A stretch of 64,000 nucleotides of DNA. Source: Turbatrix aceti (Eukaryota; Nematoda; Chromadorea; Rhabditida; Panagrolaimidae). This document shows, one piece after another, positions 31,794 to 44,100 of this stretch. Numbering within the stretch: position 1 is the first letter of the stretch; each line of letters opens with the position of its first letter. The stretch is from contig OZ017770.1 in assembly GCA_963969345.1 (NCBI GenBank), positions 2,675,246-2,739,245 of the forward strand, written 5' to 3'. Position numbers and translations under genes: made by a program. The notes beneath the pieces are model-generated. The model was given only the letters and a program-made list of their open reading frames with translations. It ran no database searches and was not told the origin of the DNA.

Positions 31794-34700
31794 TTAGCTA
31801 ATATGGCACGTTTCTTCGGTACGCCGTTCGCCAATGATCAGATCAATGGTCGACGGCTCGTCGCTGATAAAGCTAAACTTGCGACGAACAAACGTGTTGG
31901 AGTTGAGCACCTTGTCCATGAGCGCCTTGATGAGGTACGTCGACGCAGTCGTCGTTCCGTCTTCGCTCATGTAGAAGGGAGTAAAGTCACGGCGTTCCTT
32001 GATTCCGTGCTGGTCACAGAACATGTCAAAAGCTTCCCGGATCAGATGGTCACAGTCCAGAGGTTCGACGAAGTGGATTTCGGGGTTGCGCTCTGTGGTT
32101 GTGGCAATGATGCAGAGAAGCTCGACGACCAACTGTCGGTACTCAGCATGAGCAATAGCGCCCATCATTTCTTCGATCTTATACGAAAAAGTAAGTTCAT
32201 GAGGAGTCATGGTGTTGAACGTAGGGTATTTCGGAAGATGATTGTTCGCAATGGTGATACCGCTGTCACAACGCTCCAAGACCCTCCATACGCGATCGTA
32301 GAAGTTGATTGGCACGCGATTGAGTGCACCGTTGAGCTGACGTGTTTGTAGTGCCGTCAGGAGATGCCAGTTCTTCTTCAAGAGCAGAGCCCACAGAAGA
32401 TCGCGCACGATGGTTGGGGGTAGGTCGTAGACTGTTGGATCCTTGAGAATGCCCAGCTGCTTCGCGACTGCATTGGGACAGCTGGATTCCAGAAGGGTGG
32501 TAACGTCGATGATTTTACGCTGACGACGAGCGTTTGGCAGGTTGCCATTTTTAGAGCTTTGCTTGAAGTAATCCAGAAGCAATTGCATGGCTTCGGTGAG
32601 CCAGTGGAGACGGACCGCGTAGACACCATCGAAAGACGTTGGTTTTTGAAGAATCTACAAAAAAATAATTATCGAAATTGTCAAACTCATATTTGCTTCT
32701 AATTTTAGTAATTAAAAAAGGTAATCAAAAACTCACCAAGTCAGAACAAGCAATAATCAGTTCCTGCTGGAAGACAGCTGCATGCGGGTCGTTTACGTCA
32801 ACGCTGTCAAAAACAGTTCTGGCAACTTCGTATGGGGTCAACGGAGCATGAACGACAACTTCGCAGCGATTCTTGCTACCGATAACCAGCTAAACAATTT
32901 TTTGATTCAACATAAAAAAACACAATTACACTGATAGAAACCGACCTTTTTACCGCGTACCAACAAATTGGTAATGCTAGGCGCCAAACTTGTAATTGTT
33001 TTTCTCAATTTGGCAGCGCAATACCTGACAAGCCACCAGAATCGCCACTGACAGGCCTGTCGGTAAACACGTTCAAGACGTGCTTCAAGTGATTCGCCGT
33101 GTACGACAAAGTTACCGGTATACCGGGAAATCATGACACTAATAGCAAACGCCAGGGTTTGCAGGTTTTCGATGTCATGGTTGACAATGATTTGGAACAG
33201 CGAGTGGTCGTCGTAGCGCTCTAGTTCTTTCTGAAAAAAATCAGATGGCTACCAGTAAATTCAGACACCAGCACAAACCTCAGGGATGACCGCTTGGGTG
33301 GAAGGAAGGGGGCGCATGCTGGATTTGGACTTGAGACTCGCAGTGTTAGGATCGATTTCCAGGAAAATATCACGGTCGAATTTGATGTCGTCCTCGTCGA
33401 GATTGACAAAGTCGACGTGTTCCGTGCATCCGGTGTTCAAAAGTTGCTAAAATGTGGAATTTGGATAAATAAAGATAAGAAACGTCTAAAAAAAGCTTAC
33501 ATGAATACGCCCGACGCGAACACGAATTCCATTGACAAATCCGGTCTTCAAACTGACCAACAGATCAAGCATGTGCTCAAAGTATTCTCCGACGACATTT
33601 TCCTCGCGTAAAACCATGCAAAAAGTCGGACGGCCGGCAAGTTTCCATCGCTTGGCCACAAATTCAATGTCACGCTTAACGTCGTCGATGAGAGTAGCAG
33701 GATCGGCGGATGTGTAGAAATCCGTTGTTTCAAACAGTAACGGGTATAAAAGCACTGTTAACCCAGAAATTCGAAGAATCTTTGACGTATTGAGCGGACC
33801 AAATGGTCGGGTAGGACGTCCACTCAAATTTAGACGTTTGTCTTTGCCTAGGGCTTCGAAAACCTTGACCATTCGCCAGCTAGGCCAGATCTGGACAGGC
33901 TCGATCTCATGCGGGGTCTGCGTGCTGATGCCATACGTCGCAAGCATGGTCTGCAGGCTAGAAGATTCAGCGATGAGAGCAACTTGAACGACCGGATCAC
34001 CTTCCTTGCTGCCCTGGAAAGCGGAGTGCCGGTTGACGAACTTGGGGCGCTGGCTGGCAGGCAGGTGGCGATAAATTGGATCCAAATCGCTCGAGTGAAT
34101 CAGCTTGCCCCGGAGAAGCAGCGTGATCAGGTAAATCGCATTGGACCACAAATGAAAGCCAAACTCGAGAGGGTTGATCGCGTAGAAGTCCTGGCTGTTG
34201 GGAGAATTTCGCTCTTCGTCCATGTGGTCTTCATCAATACAGTAGCATTCAGGAGAAACCATTGTTGCGCCAGCTATAACTTTGTGTTTTTTATAAAAAC
34301 AAATATATCCAAAAGTACTAACCGAAATCACCAGGAACCATCAAGGATTCAAACTTGGCCCAGTACCGATCGGACAGCTGCTGTTTTCCCTTGAGCTGAG
34401 CAGACAGCGAAATACACGCAAAAAAGACTGGGAATTGGCTTTCGATGCCTCGGAAATTGTAGGTTTCTTCTTCGGTCGAATACCGGCGTGTTGTGTCCTC
34501 AATCTCAGTTTTGTAACCATCGCGGAGATATCGTCGAAGCCCAAATCTTCCTTCCAGATGACGGAGAATCTTGTTAAGAGTCTTCTCGAAGAGATCCTGA
34601 TCGTGTGTCGCAAAAGCCGGCCAGCCAATCGCGATGAGCAAACCAGCATCTGTGTTCTTCGAGTTGCTTTCACGGGGAAGAATGGTCTCAAACGTGGTTC

Positions 34701-35650
34701 GGTTACGGTTGTGGCCATCGATGTCGACGTAGATGACAGAAGCGCTCGTGCCAGTGCCGTAGCAGTTAAAGCCGTTGATCGCCTCGAGGGCGGCTTTGAC
34801 GAGGCCAAGGCTGCTTGCATGAAGCTCGGGGACGCCGGTATTGTAGCGACTGCCCCGCTCCCATAATCCAAAGTCAGGCGTGCGATAGGTGCGTTCGATG
34901 TAAAATACGAGGTTTTGGATAAATGCCACTTCGTGTTGAGTGTAGATAATCTAAACCGAGCTTTCATCCATAATAAAATCCATACAAAATCCAAAAACCA
35001 ACCCTAACGCCTCCGACAGTCATCTCAACCAGTGCCAACAAATACAATGCGACAATGTCCATTTGCAGATGATGAAAAGCCGTATTGATAGCCATACCCG
35101 TTTGAAGATCAAAAAATGCATCCAGAGCATATTCAGGAGAATTGTTTTCCTTAAACTTGTTCAGCTTATCAATCTGCTGCATCCAGCAAAACAAAATTCC
35201 GCGCATGGTTTTGACAGCCGTTTGCTTGAGTTCGGTGTGCCGTCCGCGGTCATCATCAAGGCGTCTGAAAAGCAAGCTTGTGTATAACATTTTACAAATC
35301 TGTTAATTCCTCACTTGTAGGCGATCGATCCGGCCCAACAAGCCCAAGCACAAAAGATGCTGTCTTTGACATATCCTTTGCTCGTGTCAGTGGAGTATCG
35401 CGGAAACAATCCTGTGGTCGCGCTTTGATAACGAACGATCAGTTTTTGAACTGAAAAACACAAACTTGTGATCAATAATTCCTCCACCAAATGCCAACAT
35501 ACGTAAGTTATAAATGTGATCTGCTCTGTTGAGTGTATTCTCGACGACTGCAGGCTTGAGAGTTTGAAACGGCGTTAAATAAGCCTGGGTAAGACGATGA
35601 AGTCGTCGACTGCGTTCATGTGGGTTTTTTATGCCGCCACGACTTGACAT
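31794..35650 (-). CDS. PHKB: Phosphorylase b kinase regulatory subunit beta (1137 aa)
   Basis: Nine exons (minus): 35503-35650, 35315-35450, 35003-35264, 34323-34950, 33501-34273, 33279-33446, 32946-33230, 32737-32889 and 31794-32654. The N-terminal glucoamylase-like domain is clear: SATTGLFPRYS, RLDDDRGRHTELKQTAVKTM and PDFGLWERGSRYNTGVPELH. The later region has AESSSLQTMLATYGISTQTP and, near the C-terminus, LNGALNRVPINFYDRVWRVL, which matches beta more closely than alpha subunits. It is a scaffold and regulator of the (alpha beta gamma delta)4 kinase that activates glycogen phosphorylase in the cytosol. The length agrees with human PHKB (1093 aa). The last four residues are CHIS, a possible CaaX-type lipid site. 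Confidence 0.93.
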
Positions 35651-36471
35651 AATGGCAATGAAAACTGTCAATCAATAGAATACAAAAGTTACTCAGAATA
35701 ATACAGGTGTGCAGTGAATACAACGTAGATAAAAAATGCCAAAGTAAACAAAACCTGATCGCGTCTTCGATGAGATAAAAACCGATGCAATTGTTTCTGC
35801 GGCTGCCCAGTTCTCAAGACGAAAAATATTGCTCTCTGCTTTCTCTTCTCCGTTCTGTTGTCTTCTTTCAATCAGAACACCTGTGATTAACGAGTCGTGT
35901 GATCTCTAATGCGTGAGTATTTGAAACCAGAATAGTTAACTGGAAGTAATCAATGCCGATTGTTTACAAAATTTATCTTTTAATCACAAATAATTACTTT
36001 TTTCTTTCCTTTTATAGCTCTTTTTGTCTCAGTGCCATATAATGTGATGCTTCTTATTTACATCGCATTAATCCCCAAATATCCAGTACCCTGCCATGTT
36101 TTTTTTCAATAATAAGATCACTTTTACGTGCTAAATTACTGTCTTCGACCAATTCAGTGATATTTTTGCTCCCCCAATGTCTGATATTCTCAATATTTTA
36201 TTAGACGGCGTGTTTTTTCTGCAAAGAATTATGAATTCCAATTCAAGTCACGTATAAACACGATATTCGAAAGGCGAAAAAGACTAGGGTCTAAAGATTT
36301 CATTCCTGTATACTCGCATGCATAGGAGAAAGTATACGGCGTGGTTTTCTTTGGGAATGTTTTGTAGTTTGATATCTGATTTGAATCAAGTTAAAACCGG
36401 AGGTAATGGAAATTAACAGTGTGTCTAATGTCTGTGCGTGTGTTCATGTTGTGCGTTGGAGATGGTAGTGT
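35651..36471. other. Intergenic region
   Basis: PHKB 5' flank and TWK 3' flank. AT-rich; no gene seen. Confidence 0.5.
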
Positions 36472-39230
36472 TCAGAGGTAAGCCGGCTGTTCGGGACGTA
36501 AAGCTGCGAGTCGTCGTATGTATTCGTTATCGCGGTAGAAATCTGATTGAAAACTATTGTGCCGTATCGTACTCATGCCAGAACTTGTTTCATCGATGAA
36601 TCGTAACTTCATTAGCAATTCGTGTGGTTCAAACGGTCGATCTCGAAGTTCGTGATCCAAGAAGTCTCGAACATCGTTCCAGGTAACCTGTAATCACATA
36701 ATATGTCTATTTTAATTCAGGAATCCATAACATCACTTGCCTTCCCTCCCTTTTTCTTACGCATAGCCCCGAGAAGAGCCACGATTTCTTTGAGTTCTTC
36801 GCTCATTCCCAAGAACCGCCTGGCCCGGCCAAAGTAGTGGATTCTCGTGAAGTAGGCCTTCAAATGCGTCGAGGCAAGATCGACGCACATTGTCACGACT
36901 GACAACCCTAAAGAAGGAAGGAATTAATTTTTTTGGAGACCCATGAACCCTTTCATGACATACCGACAATAACAAATGCAACAATCAGTGACAAAAAGAC
37001 GTAATCAGTGACGACAATGTCGCCGAGGCCGACAGTGACAATAAGATTGAAACCAAAGTGAAATGCGTGAATAAATGACCACGTTCGTTCCCAGTTGATA
37101 AACATAGCCGATCCCATGGAGCAGTAAAGACAAATGCATCCAACATAGGCGCCTATGGGAAACCATAACTTGTCTTCGGCTCCATCCATGCCAAGCATGC
37201 CAAAGGCATCCATCTGCCCGTTCGCTGACGCCATGGATTTTCGACGGATGTACTTCTTGCGGCAAAAAACTTGTTCGTAGAGGTTCTGAATTTTTTGACC
37301 GGTCAAAAACTGACGGAAAAAAGAGAAAAAAAAAACATACTTTAATTTTTCTGACCATTATATTCCAATTATTTACAAATTTAAGCAGTGTCTCGCTGAG
37401 AAATTTACCAATATCTGCGGCAGTGATGAACATCAGAGGAATACCAACGAGTGCAAATATTACAGAAAATATCTTGCCCGTTTCTGTGTCTACAGATACT
37501 TCACCGTAACCACAAGTTGTGAGTACAGTTAAGACGTAGAGCAAAGACGTGGGAAATGTCCATTTATTGTGCATGTTATCAATGCTATCGGGATCAGTGA
37601 GCTCTTCCCTGATAGGTCGTCTGTCATCCACCGTTTCTGATATTGATATCATGTATTCTCTAAATTATTTTTTCCTTTTTATATCAATTTTTTTCACAAA
37701 ATTGTTTACCGGAACAATTCGGTCCATTCATTGTGATGGATAATTCGAACACCAGTCTGAGCATCATTCAAAATCTGCCAACTTTCGGCAGTGAAGTTAC
37801 GCATCATGTTTGTCACTTGAACAAGTTTTCGGGACCTCAAATAATGAAAATGTGTATATTCAATTTTGTTTTGCTTTTAAAAAGTTGTGTCATACCTGGC
37901 CATGAGCTCTGTGCGTGTTTCCAGAATCATCAAGATCCAAGCACCGAGACAGAGGTAGCCAATGAGTACGGATACCAAAATGATGTGTGGAATAAGGATT
38001 TTAATGTACTGAAATGAAAATGAATAAAATTTGTTTTGATGTCGTCATGAAGCTTGTGCTTTGTAGGGGGGATAAAAATGCTCAGTCAATGCTCGTTCAA
38101 ACTCTATTTCATGCTTTTTGGCACGCGTAAAAAATGCAACGAATCCTTCTGGGAGTAGAAGTCATGTCTCAGTTGCATATATCCATGCAGCGCTTTGAAA
38201 TACACATATACTCAAAAAATAATTCCGTTGACAATCAATGCTCAGACGTACTGGGAAGAAGCCAGCGTGCCTTCATCAATGAAAGTCAGCATCAGTCAAA
38301 AGTAGCAGTATTTTTGAGCAAATTTTTTTTTCCGGATAAATAAATTTTGGAGCAATTTTTATCTTCCCGGAAGCAAAAAAAATAGTGTCGCAGAAAAACA
38401 AAAACAAAAACTTGAAATAATCACCTTTACTGTATGCTGGGGGCAAGTTAGCGGTTCTTCAGATTCATTGTCTTCTTTGAGAGTATCTGTAATGATCGTA
38501 GCACCATCGTCGGCGTCCAATAACCCGCTTTGAGAAGTCAACGGCACACCGTCCCATCTGGTTGGCACGTGATCTAAAAAATGATGTTTAAAGCACAGAA
38601 AACCAAGAAAAAACATTTTTGCAGAACAACCACCTGGTTTTTTCTATCCTTAATTTTTTACGAGCAAAAAAAATAAACGCATATACCTATGAGGATTCTA
38701 CCGTCTTCATTAATAGATATGGTGGGTCTCCGAAGGATAACCGCTCTTGGATGAAGCAAGACACGACTATGTCGTCGAGAATCAGAAATAGAAAACATAG
38801 ACTCCTGAGGCGACTCAATTATCTGATCTGCGTAAAAAATGTGTGGTGCGGAGGCGTGCGAGAGTGGTGGTGGTGGGCCATTATTGGTATTGAAGACCCC
38901 ATGCTGGTTATTATTGATGGTGGTTGTTGCATGCTGTGTTACCGGTGACGATACAACAATTGCGTCTCCGCCATCCAGGTTAATGCCTGCGACACTCGTA
39001 CGAGGAATGACCGTTACTATGGCTCTGTCTTCCGGTATCTCGTCTGATACCGGTCGTGATCGACGACGACTCTCGGCTCGACGTACGATATCCGGATGGA
39101 CAGGAGGACTGCGCGCTAGTGCTTCGGCTAGCTGGGCGGTAATTCTGTTGTCGATTTGGAGCGACGGAGGTCCGAGTGTCGAACGACGGTTTGACGGTTG
39201 AGTCTTTGGATGGGGTGAATAGAAAAACAT
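36472..39230 (-). CDS. Two-pore-domain potassium channel, TWK type (659 aa)
   Basis: Exons (minus) 38687-39230, 38425-38573, 37896-38008, 37710-37835, 37341-37659, 36964-37309, 36741-36907 and 36472-36687. A disordered cytosolic N-terminus of about 230 residues precedes membrane segment 1 (IPHIILVSVLIGYLCLGAWI). Pore 1 has the filter TTCGYG, then M2 (FSVIFALVGIPLMFITAADI), M3 (GAYVGCICLYCSMGSAMFI), pore 2 with TVGLGD, M4 (LIVAFVIVGLSVVTMCVDLA) and a cytosolic tail of about 120 residues. These leak K+ channels set resting potential in nerve and muscle, and nematodes have dozens. Pore 1 has Cys where TTIGYG is common. The last intron has a GC donor (AAG|gcaagt at 36740) and a cag acceptor. The start ATG is the first in the frame, but the N-terminus could be extended or alternative. 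Confidence 0.88.
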
Positions 39231-40091
39231 GGTAGCGTGGCAGTGTTGTAATTAATTAAAAAATACTTTGTTGAGGCGCAACAAAAAAATTGATTGTAGC
39301 ACAGAGAAAGTCTTAATTACTGGTTGACACGACTTCTGACTGATCCGTTAAAAAAATAAGTCATCTTCGTCGACGCGCCACCGGCTTGGGCCACGCTCTG
39401 CATCGGGTTATGGTTGATTCCATCTGAAGCAAATATTGCTCAACACTTTTGAGTTGAGACTTTACTGTCAGAAGCGTCAATAGCACTAAATAAAGAGATG
39501 CCATAGGCGTTTGCATCGAAGACCCACCCCAAGAGTGTGAGGGTGGTTCTCTTCCATGTAAATGCTTGGCAGCCTTATATTGTTCTTCTGGTTGTCTATG
39601 GTAGAAGACCGATGGGGCGCCACAGCTTTCTTCTATTCACTATTTAAGTTTCAGTTGTCCCACCAGTGACTTCTTGGTTGTCGTCAATGTCAATGTGTGT
39701 GGATACTGCCAAAAAGCACCGCTTATTCTTCGTTCATCCGTCGGTCCATTTTCACGCAATTCAGAAGTCAGTCGTATGCAAAATAGAGAATTTTCTTGTT
39801 CTTTATCGATAGTACAAAAATGCGTCAAAAAAGTTGGAGGGCGGAGACATTTGTCGATGCTTGAAGGAATTGCAAACACGCTGTCACTGCGTTTTTTTCT
39901 GTACGAACATTGGCTTTGAGCTGGAGCATGAATCAGGCCACTTTTGCACATCAACTGGGGGGTGAGAGCTTGGGATAAGGATGTGCCATACCACCACCAC
40001 TACCACCAGCATCACCCGCATTGGCCTAACGCCAAGCCATTTTTGTTGAATTATGAAGGATGACACGCAAGCGGACTCGCTTTTTGCCTTA
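39231..40091. other. Upstream region of the TWK gene
   Basis: No gene. A purine/pyrimidine simple repeat (accaccaccactaccacc) lies at about 39992-40010. The region probably contains promoter DNA. Confidence 0.45.
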
Positions 40092-40708
40092 CAAGGAAAG
40101 TGTCAGGGTTCATTTTGGAATTTCTTCACGAAACTTTGCCAAAAGTTTGATTTTACTATGAGAAGTTTATACTGAAAAATTCAGTTGCACCGCTCATGAT
40201 CTGACAGAGTTACGGTAGTCGAAAATCACGTTTTTGCCATTTTTGACGATTTTTGGCACGTTCTAGCTAACAAACAACGTTATTTTCAAAATCAGGGTGT
40301 GCATCAATCGACGTAGTTTTGCATGGAGAATCAGATAAAAATATAAAAATTTAGGTTTGCCACCTTAAAAAATGCCGAAATTTGCATTTGAAAAGAGGTC
40401 ACAATGCCAACATTGGTTTCGGCATTTTTCAAGGTCACAACCCTACATTATTATATTTTTAACTGATTCTCCATAAAAAAATACGTCGAGTGATACACCA
40501 CTTGGTTCTGAAAATGCCGTAGTTTGTTAGCTAGAACGTGCCAAAAATCGTCAAAAATGGTAAAAACGTGATTTTCGACTACCGTAACTCTGTCAGATCA
40601 TGAGCGGTGCAACTGAATTTTTCAGTATAAACTTTTCATAGCAAAATCAAACTTTTGGCAAAGTTTCGTGAAGAAATTCCAAAATGAACCCCGACACTTT
40701 CCTTGTTA
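40089..40708. mobile_element. 614-bp fold-back (long inverted repeat) element
   Basis: Spans 40092-40705. Two arms of about 264 bp (40092-40355 and 40442-40705) are inverted copies with about 90 percent or better match, starting CAAGGAAAGTGTCRGGGTT. The short centre is itself partly palindromic (atgccgaaa ... tttcggcat). Flanking TTA at 40089-40091 and 40706-40708 could be a 3-bp target duplication, as in PIF/Harbinger elements (TWA). No coding sequence. Its RNA would fold into a long hairpin. Confidence 0.8.
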
Positions 40709-41160
40709 AACTATTGTTACCCCTTGAGGCAACAGAGTGAGAATAAGTTGGAACCACTTTTTTTTACCCCAAGAATACTTGTGCTCTGATTCTAGGGAAG
40801 TGTTCGGTATACGGTGAAACCAAGCTTTGACTCTGAACTGAACGACGAAAAAAAAGAACAGACAGAAACAAAAGGGGAAAGAATATTTTTTAGTCTCTGA
40901 CATGCTGTTTTGTGTACGAGAGAAGAAAAATATAATCTCAAGAAATTATTTAACATAAGAAAAACATATCAAAAAAAAGATAACAAAGCGTCTCTAGAGA
41001 TTCTATTTTGCGTCATGCATTCGTTACAAAAAAACAGTTAAAACGATTAATTTTATTTTTGCAACAGCAGAATGAAAATGAACGGCCAGACTTGGGGTTT
41101 AAAAAATATGCACTTCAATCATGCAATATCAAAACAATGAAATATCAAAAATGATAAATT
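40709..41160. other. AT-rich spacer
   Basis: Nothing recognisable between the fold-back element and the first candidate exon of the next region. Confidence 0.5.
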
Positions 41161-41167
41161 AATGCCG

Positions 41168-44100
41168 CAAATATTACCTTGACGAATGGCAAGCAATAAA
41201 GATCGCTGATAATCCGGCAACTGACGATGATGATTAAGCAAAAGGTGAGATACATCAGGAGTTAGGTAAAATATATTAGACAAGTGTTCCAGATCACGTT
41301 TAAGACGAATGTTTTTTGCCTGCTTTGGCATGACCGGACAGAAAAATTCAGACACCCGAAGTGAAGCAACAAGCTCAGAATTATGGTCCGATCTGTTGTT
41401 ATTATAAATACTCTGAGAGGGGTGGACACCGTTTTAAGACCCGAAATGCATATACTATGAGATGGTCGGAATAAAAATACATCATTGCTTTTTGCAAAAC
41501 CCTTGTCATTTAATGCATGGCATGCACTTTTAAAGGTATCAATATTGCATATAGATATATATATATTTTGTGTAGTAAAAGGTAATCGTGAAATCAAGTA
41601 TTAAAATCAAACCGCTTTTTTCATTTTCCGGAAGACCGGCAGTCGTTCGAATAAGTCCTGCAGCGCTGAAGAGCGCAACTGCAGGACTGTATAATTCATT
41701 GCGAAATGCCTGTGAATAAATCATAGCCACCAGCAGCTGAGATTTTAATTTGAACCAACGGACTCTATTTTTTTACAACAAAAACAGGATGACAGTATGT
41801 ACAGTAGATCAATCACCAACAATTATAAATGCATACATGCGTTAGTTGTTGTGCCATTGATAATATGAAAAAAACCGCTGTAGAAAAGCCACTTGGCCAA
41901 TTTAGAAATGTCAACCCAAGTTTCAACCAGACTGATGTTGTCATTCAAATTTGTCAAATTTTTGTCATTGTGTATATAAAATGGAACGGAATAGCTGTCA
42001 TAGCCCCAAAGCCAGAAACCATCATCATCATTATTTAGGATGTCATCATTGGGATTTTCCGAAAAAAAATTATATAAATCACAAACAACAACAGTATGCC
42101 ATTCAATGAAAATTCTGGTGAAGAGGAACAATCTTGAGCAATAAGCTTTTAGTTAACAAAGACAAGAATCCAATCCAAACGAAGAAAAAAAAGAAAGATG
42201 TTGTTTAGCATTCGGGGATTTAGCCTTGTTTCCGGTGTCTATTGTCCCAATAAATAATTAAGCTTGTATATTCGGGAACAACAACAAACAGCAAGGATAC
42301 GCCGAGCCAAATTGAGTCGTCTGAAGCCGAGAGGAAGGGAAGCTAACTAGCTAGACCTGTGGTAATATCTGTCAGCTAGATGTTATCAATTAAAATGAAA
42401 AAAATATTATTTTGATAGATGTTTAATTTTTTCTAGTTAGCATAAATCATACAAAAAAGGAATACAACTGCTCGTGGGCTAATTTTAGAAATATATGTAT
42501 ACAAATTATAAAATCCGAATGCTTAGCAGACATCTGAAGCAGAATACAACAACGCCAAACTCCTGACTTATTTGGCTCTAGAAATGTCGCAAGAGAATTA
42601 TAATGCAAAAAAATGCAGATACGGCAACAACAACCCCCAAAGCACCAGGGGTCACAAAGCTAATTTGCGTTTTGCTTACATCGGTAAGTCATGAAACAAT
42701 AGTTTGGACTTAATGAATAAGAATGACCCATTGTAGCAGATGCGAATAAAAGATCAGATATATAAAAATAAAGCCACCCACAACATGCCAGCTTGGTGGT
42801 CAACTTTGCTTTGGAAAAAATTTTAGCTAGTCGATAAGCGATTTGTCATTTTACCATGAAGGTTGCGGTGCTTTTCCAAGCACAGGAAGAACACAAAAAA
42901 AGAACAACCAACCATCTTTTATTGAGATATTGGATGAATATTTTGATCCATATCTTGACAACTTAATAACGTCTTCCTGAGCAAGTTCTTTTTCATCCTT
43001 GATGCTTTCCCTGATGGCACGTATCCGTCCGGGAAAATCGCCAAGTATAACGACGTGCGGAAGACCGGCAAGGGTTTCGGCCCTTCTCTGCTCGGCAACG
43101 TACTGTAGAATGTTAAGGGCATCACCTTCCCCATGAGTGAGACTCCATTCATTCCAGAAGCGGCGCAAGAACATTGAACGGCAGAATTGAGCTCTTGAAA
43201 CACAAAAAGGTATCATAAACATCGATCTTAGCCACGGAAAACATCATAATAAATGAGAAACTGAGGACGGAAAAGCTTTTGATGGTCATAATAACACTTG
43301 TTTCGGGAAAATGACAAATTGACCCACAGACATCGTTTTGTTTGTGTACATGCCAAAAGAGCAAAGAATTTCGAATGGCTATTTAGTAGCTATCAAAAAA
43401 ATCCAAAAAAAGATTCGAGACATAATTTAAAACTTCAGAATGCACAAAAACACATGATAAAAAGAGCAATTTATACAAGGCATAACAGTCGTGGGTCAAG
43501 CAACAACTCGCTTTATTGCAGTACCATCCATTGTCAAAAGATTCTATTGAACATCAACGCCAAGCGGTTTTTCTAAAAAAAAGACAAAAAAAGCTTCGTC
43601 GTAAAGCGTCACCAAATAGAGATACTATGAGGATGTCTCCAACAAGAGAAGTCTACTAGTTCCTGATCGTAATAGTAAGTTTTCTTTGCCTAGATTATAT
43701 GCCAGTGAAAATGAAAATGAAAACCACAACTGGTTAAAAAAAGGAAAATAAAAATTTTAGGGTAAAACAAAAAAAATTTGCCAGGACAAGAAAGCACATG
43801 CCGAAAATCAAAGCACAACACTGAAACATGATCTCGCATGCCAAATGGAATAATTTGGGAAGCTATGTACTTTTTTCGTTGGACACTTCAGAAATGCAAA
43901 ACTTTCTTTGTCTCAGGACTACATACTTGAATTCGCATTTTAAAAACAACAACATGAAACTTTATGATTTCACCGGGGAGACATGTGGGACTTCAAAATA
44001 GAAGGTGGTGGTCACCGCCAAACAAATGACAATTGAAAATTGTAGTGTCCAAGAATTTGCATGTGCAGGTTGCTTCAAGCCTGCATATGCATTCGAAAGG

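Noticed and set aside
31803..34929. Long plus-strand ORFs opposite PHKB
   Set aside because: Shadows of the minus-strand PHKB exons, whose translations match the family end to end.
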